A stretch of DNA of 64,000 nucleotides, taken from Rosellinia necatrix. Taxonomy: Eukaryota; Ascomycota; Sordariomycetes; Xylariales; Xylariaceae. The notes under the pieces were generated by a model. That model had not been told where the DNA came from and searched no databases. It was given only the letters and a program-made list of their open reading frames with translations. Location of the stretch: NCBI GenBank assembly GCA_021209875.1, contig JAGYVD010000003.1:2480001-2544000 (forward strand), in the 5' to 3' direction. The translations under genes were made by a program, and so were the position numbers. This document shows positions 43,633 through 54,403 of the stretch, one piece after another; within the stretch, counting starts at the first letter, position 1; every line of letters begins with the position of its first letter.

Positions 43633-43638
43633 TGTGTA
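43574..43638. repeat. GA dinucleotide tract upstream of the receptor gene
   Basis: A nearly pure GA run ending in GT/TATG units, 107-171 bp upstream of the receptor ATG, so within its promoter or leader (CT on the transcribed strand). Confidence 0.9.
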
Positions 43639-44280
43639 TGTGTTTGACGACTTAGTCGATCTAAGTTTGTGTGTCAACTACTCAACTATAGACCATGGCT
43701 CCCAACACTGCGCATATAGCTCTATCTCTCGTCCCTCGTACATGAAGCAAAACCAGACGGGTAGCAGCAACTTGGCTCCGAGTGAGGCGCAATGATAGTT
43801 ACAAGTGCTCGGAGGAACCGAAGTGCACGCAATGGTGGGAGGAGGGATCATTTTGAGGAACACACCCCGGCATGTCCATGTATGCAGGCATAATCGAGGA
43901 CGACGGCGAGCAAGGCCCACCGAATCTTGATTCGTACTAGGCATTGTGATGACCTCGGAGCACCATACTACAGTAGGTCGAGCCGGGTCGGGGCTGGTGG
44001 GAGATCTGGTCCTCGGCCCTGGGTCGTACTGTGTATGAAAGGGCGAGCTGGAACTGTACGAAGACTCGACGACCGTTGGCCTGCAAACGTCCCCCACCTC
44101 TCCCTCCCACCTGCTCGGCGGCGTTCGCTTTGTGAGTGGGCGAGGACGTGGACCAGGGGCGGAGATCGGTGGGCCCCTGGGAAGGCCTGTCAACCAGTCT
44201 CCCACGTACAGGACCGGCCAAGGCCGACCAGGGCGGCCCTAAGGGAACATGGCCACTTTACTACGACTTTACTACATAGC

Positions 44281-44405
44281 CTAGCGCAGCCAGCAGCAGC
44301 AGCAACAGCAGCAGCAACAGCGGCAACAGCAGCAGTAGCAGCAGTAGCAGCAGCAGTAGCACTAATGGTGGTAGCAATGGCAGGCAGAAGTAGCAGTAGC
44401 AGTAG
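44281..44405. repeat. CAG/TAG/CAA trinucleotide tract
   Basis: About 125 bp of imperfect CAG, CAA and TAG triplets. An open frame reads it as poly-Ala/Val, but there is no supporting gene structure. Confidence 0.85.
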
Positions 44406-44663
44406 TGGTATAAGGTAGCTTAGCGAGTGAGAGTGCCTTGTTGATTACTTGGAGAGTGACTGACCTCTAGTTATCTGTCCAGTGGGATTCGAGGTAGCAT
44501 CCGCCTCGCCATGGCCAGCCGCCATTCGTCGCTGCGCTGCTCCGGGATGTGGCCAATCAAGGTGGCAAGGATGGGCTATATCAGACATACAGAAAGTATA
44601 ACAGCCCGCAGCTCGTCACGCGCATTGGGAACAGCCACCGGCTCTTCCTGGAGGGTTGTATAC

Positions 44664-44681
44664 ATCTCTGTCTCTCTGTCT

Positions 44682-44712
<31 letters not shown>

Positions 44713-44732
44713 TCTCTCTCGCTCTCTGTCTT
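44664..44732. repeat. CT-rich microsatellite
   Basis: CTCT/CTGT repeats in gene-free DNA. Confidence 0.85.
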
Positions 44733-45002
44733 GTGCGACTGTGCCCCTACCTACATACAGAAGTACATACAGAGTACCATTATTACATAGTCTTAGTAGT
44801 GTAGTAGTGTAGTAGTGATGATGCACCGTATGCACCGTATTTACATACTTGTATACATACATACCTATTACGTATGTATGTTATGTACATACAGACAAGG
44901 AACAAGTGCTGATCTAGGTTGCTCGCTCACGGCGTCGGAAGAGCTACCCTTTTCTGTAAAGCGTCAGCACTTCGTTTGAACCAACACGACGGGTGCACCA
45001 TG

Positions 45003-45040
45003 CTACACTACACTACACTACACTACACTACACTACACTA
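45003..45040. repeat. CTACA pentanucleotide repeat
   Basis: About seven perfect CTACA units in gene-free DNA. Confidence 0.95.
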
Positions 45041-45286
45041 GCTACAGTACACTAGGCACGTACAGTAGTAGTTAGTCAGTGCATGGTGTAGTTACAACGA
45101 AGGAATTCTTTCGACTACAACGCTACATATATGTGTACGGATGCCACCTCCTTTGGTAGTTCTATCCAACGTCGCTGGCCAGTGCCCGGATTGGAGACTC
45201 ACGATCCCCCGGAGAGCTGTGTAGTGTACATAACAGGCGGCATATAGGTAGGTAGTAGTGGTTTATAACTATTATATATGTATAAC

Positions 45287-45318
<32 letters not shown>

Positions 45319-45320
45319 TG
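45287..45320. repeat. TATG microsatellite
   Basis: About eight TATG units. Intergenic. Confidence 0.9.
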
Positions 45321-48300
45321 AACTCCAAGTACCGGATAGGTATTTCAAAAGCGCCGGTGGAGAGACATGGATGAGCTTACAGAAACCTCTCTTTCCTAAG
45401 TCAGACTACTGTGCACTATTATTAGCGAATCCCCAGGCTTATTTTGTTCCTGAGCGATCGGCCTGCCTTCCCGGGCATCCCACGTAAAGCTTCTAGTGGC
45501 CAGTGGGTTAGTGTAATGCCTCCGCTCGGCATTTTGCCCATTTTCGTCGCCGACACGTGTAGGACCTGGGTAACACGCTGGACTGATAGGTAGTGTAGTG
45601 TATGTGCGCATGGTCAGGATGGTTCACACAAAGATCTACCATACCTAGTACATGCACAAGTATATAGCCTCAGGGTAGCCATCCTGGTCTGATCTGGGGG
45701 CGAATATAAACAATCAATGCCGTCGCCGTCGCCGTCGCCGTCACCGTCGTCGCCTTGTCATAACGGTGTCTCACAGAACGCCATCATGGCCGCGCATTGG
45801 CCCCCGACATGGAAACACGATGGCCTACATACACTGCACTACAATGCAAACCTAAATCCTCCGTCGCTTTCCATGCATTCGGCTAGACGACGCCACCCAC
45901 CGGGTAGCATGTTTGCACACTAGATGGCATTTCCATGCATAACATATAACATCGTACCTGTGATGTGTGTGGCGCGGCGTAGCTCTCTAAGTCTAGTCTC
46001 TTTTTGTTTAGCTTGGCCGAAACTAGGGAGATACAGCACACACACGGCCAGCCAGTCATTACCATCAAACCAGCAGCGAGCCGTTCTGTCGACTCATCAT
46101 GCCGGCATAGTTTACTCACAGATGAATCACGGGAAGCGTACGAATAAGAATCCCGAAACATGAGAAACCTAGATATTAATTAACTCGTACTAATAATGTA
46201 ACTAACTTATGTATCGTATGTATTGTATAGGGGGTTGACGACGGGTTGCGTGCGCAAGACCAGCCAATGAGGGAATGAATGCATAGTTACCCAACTCAAT
46301 ACGAGCCGCAGTACCTTAACTAGGTCCTACAAATAGGCCTATAACCACATTCTAACGTATTCATAGGTAGGAGCATATCTCGTCGTTTTAACGGTCGATG
46401 TAACTCGGTAACTGCACTGTAATATCAGGCTAAAGTCAAAGCGTTATGGTTGTGAACCCTGTCGCTATGGTACCTACCGACAATGGTTGGCTACCCAGGT
46501 TGTGCCTTGCAAGTCATCGGGGTTAACCAATTTTGGCTCTATAGCGGTACAATACTGCAGAGTACTATGTGTGTATGTATAGATATATGTATGTAGTGTA
46601 TGTATGCGGTAAGCTGTGTGTGCCACTGCAATTGCTGTTACGCTAGGATAAAGGTCAAACACGAGTCAGTCTGTCGGTTAGGACACCATGAACCCTTTGA
46701 GCCACGGCCAGAACCCGTGAAACTGGGTCCGGCCGCTAACTACCACCAAGTACGCGGAGTTGTTCTCACCCTACATTGTTAGTAGACGACTAGAAATTCA
46801 GAAACAACGGTGGTCGGTGCACTGTCCCTTCGTCTTCATCCTCGAGTCCTGGTTAACACCCCACACACCTAAAGCATCCCCCCCCCCTCCCCCTCCCCGC
46901 GCGTGCACCGCGACAACTGTGGTGGACTGTGTATACATACTGGTGCGTGATAACGGGGCGGCCCCGGGGGTACGGCAATCCAGCAGTAGCCTCTTGGAAT
47001 CCCCGGTCTATAATGAGACAACCGTTGCACACGTTTGTTCCGATGTTGATGAGTAGGGAAACACAGATGTTTCAGTACCGGCTTCGCGCCGGTGCGGCCC
47101 AGATTCAGCGACTCTCTTCGGTAATTCGGTGTTTCGTCTGATGATCGAGCGTGGTCGGATACCGTCGAGCCGTAGAACGCGACCTGGCCCTCCGATTTAC
47201 CCGTGTCGCCAATAAATTCGCAAGGTCGTTTATGTTTCTCCGGTCAGCTGTTGATAAGCCTTTACCCCTTTCTCATCGTCAGATTTTCTCTCGTCACAAT
47301 TCGCGAGATGTATCAGTTGAGAGGTCAACATCATATATTGCCAAGTGACCCCCTGCCTCAGCCTTTCAATGCATCGTATGACGGCGTCTATATATGTACA
47401 CTACATACCAGAGGTGTATACGGACTGGGGGGGAAGATTCGATCTGCGGATTTCGTCAAGATGCTCGAGCGTTGAGTAATCAATCACCGTGGCGTAGCGT
47501 TCCGCCATCTCGGTACCAGGGGGATTTCTATGTATGTATGTATGTATGTAAGAGCGACCTCTCGGATCGCAACCTTTGAATTCGTCGATTCTACTGGCTG
47601 ACCAGGCCGTCCCTTGTCCCTGGTCACCCCGAAAGGAGCGACGTGACACGGCAGCAAACACTTTCAATTTGTTGCTTTCTTGGCTAAAGTGTAGTCAGTC
47701 TACTATACATCATACTGGTAACTTCCAACAACCAATCCCGGTATGCTGGCGCCACGATCGACGGCTTAGGTATGCAAGAGGAGATCAAGGGCAGGATCTA
47801 GGGCAGGACTCCTAACCAGCATATGTATAGGCGCGTGCCGATGTATTCCTGCCGAGGACCTTAGTGTGTATATTGCTAAGATGCACTAACTAGGTATGTT
47901 CAGCTTCTTTGGTCAAGGGGTGACGCAATAGTATGAGGGAATGATTGGTGAAAATACCGTAACTACATACATCCATATAGACCTACATATAGTTACTAGT
48001 ACTACCTACATATGCGTATGGAGGCCTTTTGGCTTCTTCCTGCATTCGGAGACTAAAGTCGATCAAGTAAGGCTCCACGCCTCAGCCCGACATGGAGTTG
48101 CAGCCGTTCGATCGCCCCTCGATGCAAGGTTCTGTGTCGACGGAAACCCCTGTACGCTAAGGTCGCGCCCCTGACAGGACAGCCTATGAAGACCTACAGC
48201 ACAGGCCCAAGGTGATCGATGTAAGATATTGGCGCAGATTGTGGGCCAGGCTACAGGTCGTGTTTTTTTTTTTTTTCTCCCGCAGTTTTTCCCCCCTCCA

Positions 48301-49799
48301 ACCAACGCGCCTGGCGGCGTCGCACGTTACGCTCAGCTTTGTTTTCCTCTCGTGCTTCCACCACGCATTGTTTGTATGCGCTATATTGAGTCTAGATGGT
48401 TCGGAAGCTTGAGCGCCTAGTGCGGGCGCCGCTCGCAGTCGCTACCATCTGTGGCAATACAGCCACTTATCACGCCAGGAATGGTGAGCACAAACAGTAA
48501 CTACTTCGTATGTGTCATTAATTTATAGGTATCGCCCCTCACCCCGGGATCTTCGTCCTCGTAGGAATCCCTAACCCAGGGCAATATATTCGAAGCTGCC
48601 CACGAACTATATGCTATCGAAAACCTAGATGTGGTACCATAGTGCCGGAACTCGCTCCGGGGGAGGGCACTGGGGAGACATGGTTATAGCATGTTAGCTG
48701 CGAAGCGAATCCGCCCTACTGTACTTTGCACATACACATACAGGCCTACGAGGCTGTTTTCGGTCCGACGATTGAGTAACAGAATCAGAAGCCTTCTAGA
48801 ACCCGTGCCGACTTCCCAAAGGAGGACGTGACCCGATTGATGGCAGATACCACAAGTGTCACCCCACGCGACACCATGTTAAAGACAAACGCTCACTGTG
48901 GCGAAAGCGTATGCTGGTCAATGCCGCGGCGAATTATCCCCTACTGGTTACATCTCACTATGCGCCACTACTAGTTGCTACCGGAGATGATGATGGGGGT
49001 CGGTCGCCGCCCTTAGGAGGAGGGGGACTCTGTGGCTGATACCACTACTCCGGATCTCAAGACTTGTTAGGAAATAATGTGCGACCTTGTTAAGGTACAG
49101 ATCCATCTTCTAGCCCGAGGAGAGTCAAGATGATGGGTCAAGTCCGTTGTTGAGCGAGCTACGAGTCATTTGAGAGCAAACAAATTCAGTCTCGGTTGAC
49201 TAGGATGAATCGGCGAGGTGCTGTTTCTTGTTCCCCGAGCATGATAGGGTCCTCGTAACGATTACCGTTACCCATTGAACCCTTCGCTGCCAGAAAAAGG
49301 AAGCTCTCGCCGGGATATACTTGCCAAAGCCGGTGTATAGGGCGACCTTGGACGCATGAGGCTAGATTCTAGATTCTAGACTGTATGATGGCAATAGAGT
49401 TGGGTGTGTTCCCTTTTCCGTATTCTCTCATACTACATCAACTCTTAATGTCTAGGTGCAATTTATCCTGTGTAAACGGAGGGAGCAAATTGGGTTTATT
49501 TTACATATAAACGAGCTGATGAAACGAGGGCCACTCTTTGGGTACCTGACTGAGCCTATCGCGGTTAAGTAAAGCTGCTTTAGCGTGAAAGGTTTCGGAT
49601 CGATGAGCCCAATGGCGGCTATCCGATCTCTTGAATCCCTTGAGTATTCCGTCGAGAGAATATTTGCTAAGTTTGGGTTAGAACTTATAACTGTCGCGAT
49701 GAAATGGATAGCCTTGGCAAAAAGGCCGGTGACCGCAGCCCAAGTGCTACAGTGAGCCCTGTGGCTAGATTAGTGGCTATTAAGGTGAGTGGTCGCGCC

Positions 49800-50600
49800 C
49801 GTATAAGCCCGACCTATTTAAACTAACTAATTAAAAAGCAGAAAAAATATAACTTTTTTTATAGCTATATATGTAAAATAGCCAGTTTAACTATAGAGTT
49901 ATTTATATTATAACTTAGCTAAATAAATTACATTATAATATTTAAATTAACTTGCCTGCACTAATCGCTCGGCTCTAATTCCACTGCTCTTATACGATCC
50001 ACCTGTTCCTCCGTAATAATACTTATTAACATGTAATCTTATTTTGCTTCACGGGGAGAAATGCAATAACCTGATCTTGTGGTTGAGTACCACTTACACA
50101 GTTCACTTGACTCAAAACAAACAATTTTTAATTAAAAACACATTAAAAGGGAAACAAGAAAAAAAAGGTAAAGGGCTTGTAAAACTAACTCGCGTTATCT
50201 CCCGATTAATATATTCGATAGCTCTCTTAGGAGAGTTCTAGATGATGCCGAGGATCCTCGTAAGGATAGGCGGAAAGATCATTGGAGTCGCCACGCTCGC
50301 ATTGGGGATCTTGGCTTGATAAGCGCAACCCAGTCGGTAGACTGGAGCAGCTTTAAAAATAAATTTTTTTTTCTTTTCTTGGACAAGATGGGTTCAAGAT
50401 CAACTATAAGATCTCCCAGTCTGACACGGATTGCGTGGGTTCGATCTATATACAGTACAATTATACATAGTAGCAGATTCAGGAATGCCAGGCGCGCGAA
50501 GCTATCGACAATAAAGATCAAACTAGAAATTTACTTGAGCTGCTCCCCCCATCTCGACCCAGATCATGATTCGTCATAGTGCGAAAACCCAAATGAATGA
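49800..50600. other. AT-rich, RIP-like patch
   Basis: The DNA turns sharply AT-rich with many TA steps, especially 49,820-50,040. Short frames at 50,044-50,241 and 50,279-50,521 have no domain. The pattern fits a transposon copy degraded by repeat-induced point mutation, the C-to-T process known in many ascomycetes, but no ends or proteins remain visible. A tRNA-like B-box (GGGTTCGATC) lies at 50,438-50,447. Confidence 0.4.
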
Positions 50601-52109
50601 AACGAATCGTTACCGAAGAATTTTGCTAGCCTAGTCTACTACTATTGTATTAGTTAGTGTAAGTGTTGGAGATACATAGTGAATGGCCACTATGGATATA
50701 CGTATGTAATAGGTATTGCGCGGCAATGTGGTCCGAGAACAGCGCCCAGCGGCATAAACGAGGCGGAAAAGATCTAACTGCCTGGGATACTAATGCTGAC
50801 TTGCGATACGCCGTCGAGTTACAGTAACCGGCTGGTGCGTAACCATCGTGGTCTAATTTTAATCCTCTTCTCTCTGCCCTCGCATGACGCTCTGCTCGAA
50901 GTGAGACATTCACCCGAGATGAGCGACACCACCACGTTGGGTGCCGTCACTAGTGTGGTAGCATCGAGGCGGCCGTGCTAGTATCCCATCGTCCTCTTAG
51001 CCTCTTATGTAGTCTGGGCTACATACACTACACTACGCCGCCCTGCGGTAAGCGGCATCGCCCTACGCCCCAGCCGAAGACACCGAGGAAGTACCTAGCT
51101 ACACTACCTCAGCCGGACGCTCTTCGCGGGACGCGACCGCAGAGGCGCTTTAGTATAACGTTACTGCCGGCCGCTTTTACCGTCCGGTGCAGGGCAGCCG
51201 GTCCAGCCTCGAGCATGCCAACCTTGAGGGTCGGAACGGCTCTCTCCCTCTCCCTCTCGACATGTGAATAGGTGGTTCTGGATCACCGACGATCCCTTCG
51301 AAACAGGGACTTTCACCAAAACCCGCCAAAACTGCCAACATACACATCCCCAGGTCATCCCAGGCCAACCCATCTTTCAAGTACCAGTACAGTACGTCTG
51401 GAGGCTGGTACGGTACGCGGTACAAAGGTCGTTTCCCCCGCCATCTGGCTGCAGGAGCAGGAGGTCCCTCTGCGGCGCGTGCATGGGCCGTCTGCGTGCT
51501 AAAGCAGGGAACCCCAGGAGCGTACCAAGAAATGACGGCGATGGGAGAAGGGTCGCGTTTGGCCGGGCCGATTGGAGAAACAGAATAGAAGCTCGGCTGG
51601 AGCTTCTACAGGGGTCCCGCCAACGAGGCGACGGCGAGGGTGCATATCGCATGTCTGTCGAGGACGGACTGTGGCTGTCTTTTGTTCCCAGATGCTCGGG
51701 TTGAGAACTTTCGATGGTTCGTTCGGTCGTCATTGAAATGCGTAAGTCGTATAACTAATTCGTGTGTGATTCGGTCCCTAACCCAAATATCCCCCGGCTC
51801 ACTCCCACGCATCACTCCCACGCACACGTGCGTGTCCCAGTGTAGCTAGCTAGTCTACATACCTAATGTACGGAAGGGTGGTAGTACCGTACCTGTAGTG
51901 TATACTCGGTATTGTAGATCTTGGTCGATTCGGTTGTTCTTTTGTCGTCGGGGTCCTGGACGCAACGGGAAGTTGGAGATCGCCTGACCCATGAAGATGC
52001 GAGGCGAGGTGCATTGTTACCATCCTGCCCTGATCGCGAGAGAGACATAGTTCTGTATCAAGCTATCACTTGCCTCCCTATGTTGGGTAGGTGTCACACT
52101 TGCATGAAG

Positions 52110-52154
52110 CATCACTAGCATCACTAGTATCACTAGCATCACTAGCATCACTAA
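52110..52154. repeat. 9-bp direct repeat CATCACTAG, five copies
   Basis: Five consecutive units with single-base changes. Intergenic. Confidence 0.9.
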
Positions 52155-53228
52155 CTACCTACCTTCTACCTTTGGGGTGCCTATCAGGAGCATAACCGTA
52201 GATCCTACGGACAGCTATGGATATATACATAGTTCTATCCCGGTTCTAGTCTTCCGCGACGTTCTAGACTAGTGTAGTCCGAATATCCACATGGATGAGA
52301 GGGTTATACAATACAAGAGAGAGATAACTAACTACCTATACTACCTATACTATGCATACAAAAGTATGGAGAATCCAAGGGCATAAATAAAGTCTATAGG
52401 CCAGTGAGCGTACGAGTATAATGAAATGCATTAGTTAACTGGGGAATATTTAAACTCAGTTACGCTCATAGCACTTATACTTTATTCCCCATCAAACCCC
52501 AGGCGAGCCTACGGCTATGATCCATGAACAGGTATCTATCTGATGCATATATGATAGTTATATGATATATGATATATGATATATACAGGTGGGAGGAAGA
52601 GGAGGGTCTCATCAAGATACCCGTCGCCCCATCTCCGAGCCTCACAACATTCACCACCACACATGTGCGTGTAACTACATGCTTTTGTATGATTCGGCGG
52701 GGTGCATGTGCTAATGTGCATGGGCCGATATAGATCACCCAATTTATAGCGTGCTGGAGAGTCGAGATGCGAGCAACCATCACACGAGCGACACCACGCG
52801 ATCCATTCCGATGCACATGAGACAGTTGCGCCCATCAAGCTCGGTACCAAGATCATGCCTTGTTCGGTCTTCGCTCCCTCTAGTAATTCTAATCAAAATG
52901 TCGCGCCATCTCGAAACGGACTAGGCTTGCGAGGTTCGAGACTTCATACACGACCTTAGTATTTAGCCATCTTGAAGCCGGAATAGTTCGACGCCGCTCT
53001 ATCTCCCCGGATATCGTGCCACACGGTCGGCCTCTCAACCATCAGCCGAGTGCTACGCTCTCATCAAGATGCGGGTGACGGGTGGTGTGGGGGACTCATT
53101 ACTAGCAGATAACTGACTACTAGCCTAGCTAGATACGTGGTATCGAAGCCGACAAACTGACCGTTTCCGATTTGCTTTCGGAATAGTTCAACTTACCTGT
53201 AATGGAATTCTGTTGCCAGAGGATGACA

Positions 53229-53257
53229 AAAAAAAAAAAAAAAAAAAAGAAAAAAAG
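53229..53257. repeat. Poly-A tract
   Basis: A run of about 20 A, one G, then more A. It could mark the end of an old retroposed copy, but no body was recognised. Confidence 0.8.
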
Positions 53258-53876
53258 GAACCTTTTCATGAGAAACTTTTTAAAAGTTTTGGTGGGGATA
53301 TCATTTGTCAAATACTTCCAACATATATCTACTATCTACACTAATTGCTTAAGTATGAGGTAAGTGAGTAGTAGCTACTTGCCTCTTCTTCCGCATTGGA
53401 ACTAACCTCTACGAAGGAAAGGAAAGCTATAATGCATAATGCATTATGTAGTTAGTTAGTGTCTTAATTAGGTACTTCCCCACGAGACACTTTAGTACTT
53501 AGGTAGGTAGGTGAGTAGGGTATGCATACCGCTTCTCCGTCGACTGGCAAGTACCTAACGCACTAGAGGCATGCAAGTAAGTATACCACAGTATATACCT
53601 GAGGCATGTAAGTGGTATTCGGGGGGGTTGGCTGCGTATAGGTATCCACAACCCCGCGCGGATCCGATACTGCAGAGATCGAAAATGGCCTAACCTAGGG
53701 GCTATGAAGAGCTCTGAAACAATAAGAAAACCACTAAATTCATAGCAGCTTACTCACCGGCAGTAGGGTGGGTGGTGTGCTCCTTAACCTCGCCGAGGTT
53801 AGCCTAGCAGACCTGGCGCCGCCGCCTAGGTAGGTAGGTAGGTAGGCCTAAGTATAGGTCAGTCAGGGCTTGATGG

Positions 53877-53930
53877 TTGTGGTTGTGGCTGGTGCTGGTG
53901 CTGGTGCTGATGCTGGTGCCGGTGCTGGTG
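53877..53930. repeat. GGTGCT-type hexanucleotide repeat
   Basis: GGTTGT then GGTGCT units, about nine in all. Intergenic, about 480 bp upstream of the HET gene. Confidence 0.85.
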
Positions 53931-54149
53931 CACGATACACCGACTCCAACCCCGACATCGACACCGACAGTATGACGGTTTATTTTCTGACCCCATCTGA
54001 TGTCTTCCTCCTCCTCTCTGAGGCCACTCACCCCCCCCCCTTCCCCCCCTCCCCATTGCACAGCCTACGACATCACAAAACCCCTCTGGCAAGACAATCG
54101 AGGGCGCACTCTCGCGTCCCTACTGACTATCCATCCAATACGTTGCCAT

Positions 54150-54293
54150 AGCCGTGTCCCATACTCGTGTCCCATAGCCGTGTCCCGTACCCGTGTCCCA
54201 TACCCGTATCTCATACCCGTATCTCATACCCGTATCTCATACACGTATCCCATACACGTATCCCGTACACGTATCCCGTACCCGTGCCCAAGA
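54150..54293. repeat. 12-bp tandem repeat upstream of the HET gene
   Basis: About twelve units of a CGTGTCCCATAC-type 12-mer. The left copies read CGTGTCCC and the right ones drift to CGTATCTC and CGTATCCC. The array ends about 110 bp before the HET start codon, so it occupies the promoter or leader. Confidence 0.9.
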
Positions 54294-54403
54294 CCCAGCC
54301 TGGACTCGCTACCCGAGGTCGCAGGTTGCGGGGAACGCAAAGGTCATACCTCCCTCCCTCCCTACCTCCCTCTCTGGTGGCCCGGCTCTCTTCTTGATTT
54401 AGC

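Larger units (their letters stand above)
43468..54403. other. Gene desert (about 11 kb), repeat-rich with an AT-rich patch
   Basis: No supported gene. Open frames are short, domain-free and often built from repeats. It holds a GA tract (43,574-43,638, upstream of the receptor), CAG-type, CT, CTACA, TATG, 9-bp, poly-A, GGTGCT-type and 12-bp repeats (separate entries), and an AT-rich patch at 49,800-50,600. No tRNA, rRNA or clear transposon protein was found. Confidence 0.6.

Noticed and set aside
43927..44418. 163-codon frame ending in Ala/Val repeats
   Set aside because: The C-terminal part is a translated CAG-type microsatellite and the rest has no domain.
50325..50450. tRNA-like A-box and B-box
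   Set aside because: The T-arm stem around GGGTTCGATC does not pair and the spacing is too long for a normal tRNA, so no tRNA gene is called.
54150..54293. CRISPR-like array
   Set aside because: The units are contiguous 12-mers without spacers, and the host is a eukaryote, so it is a plain tandem repeat.
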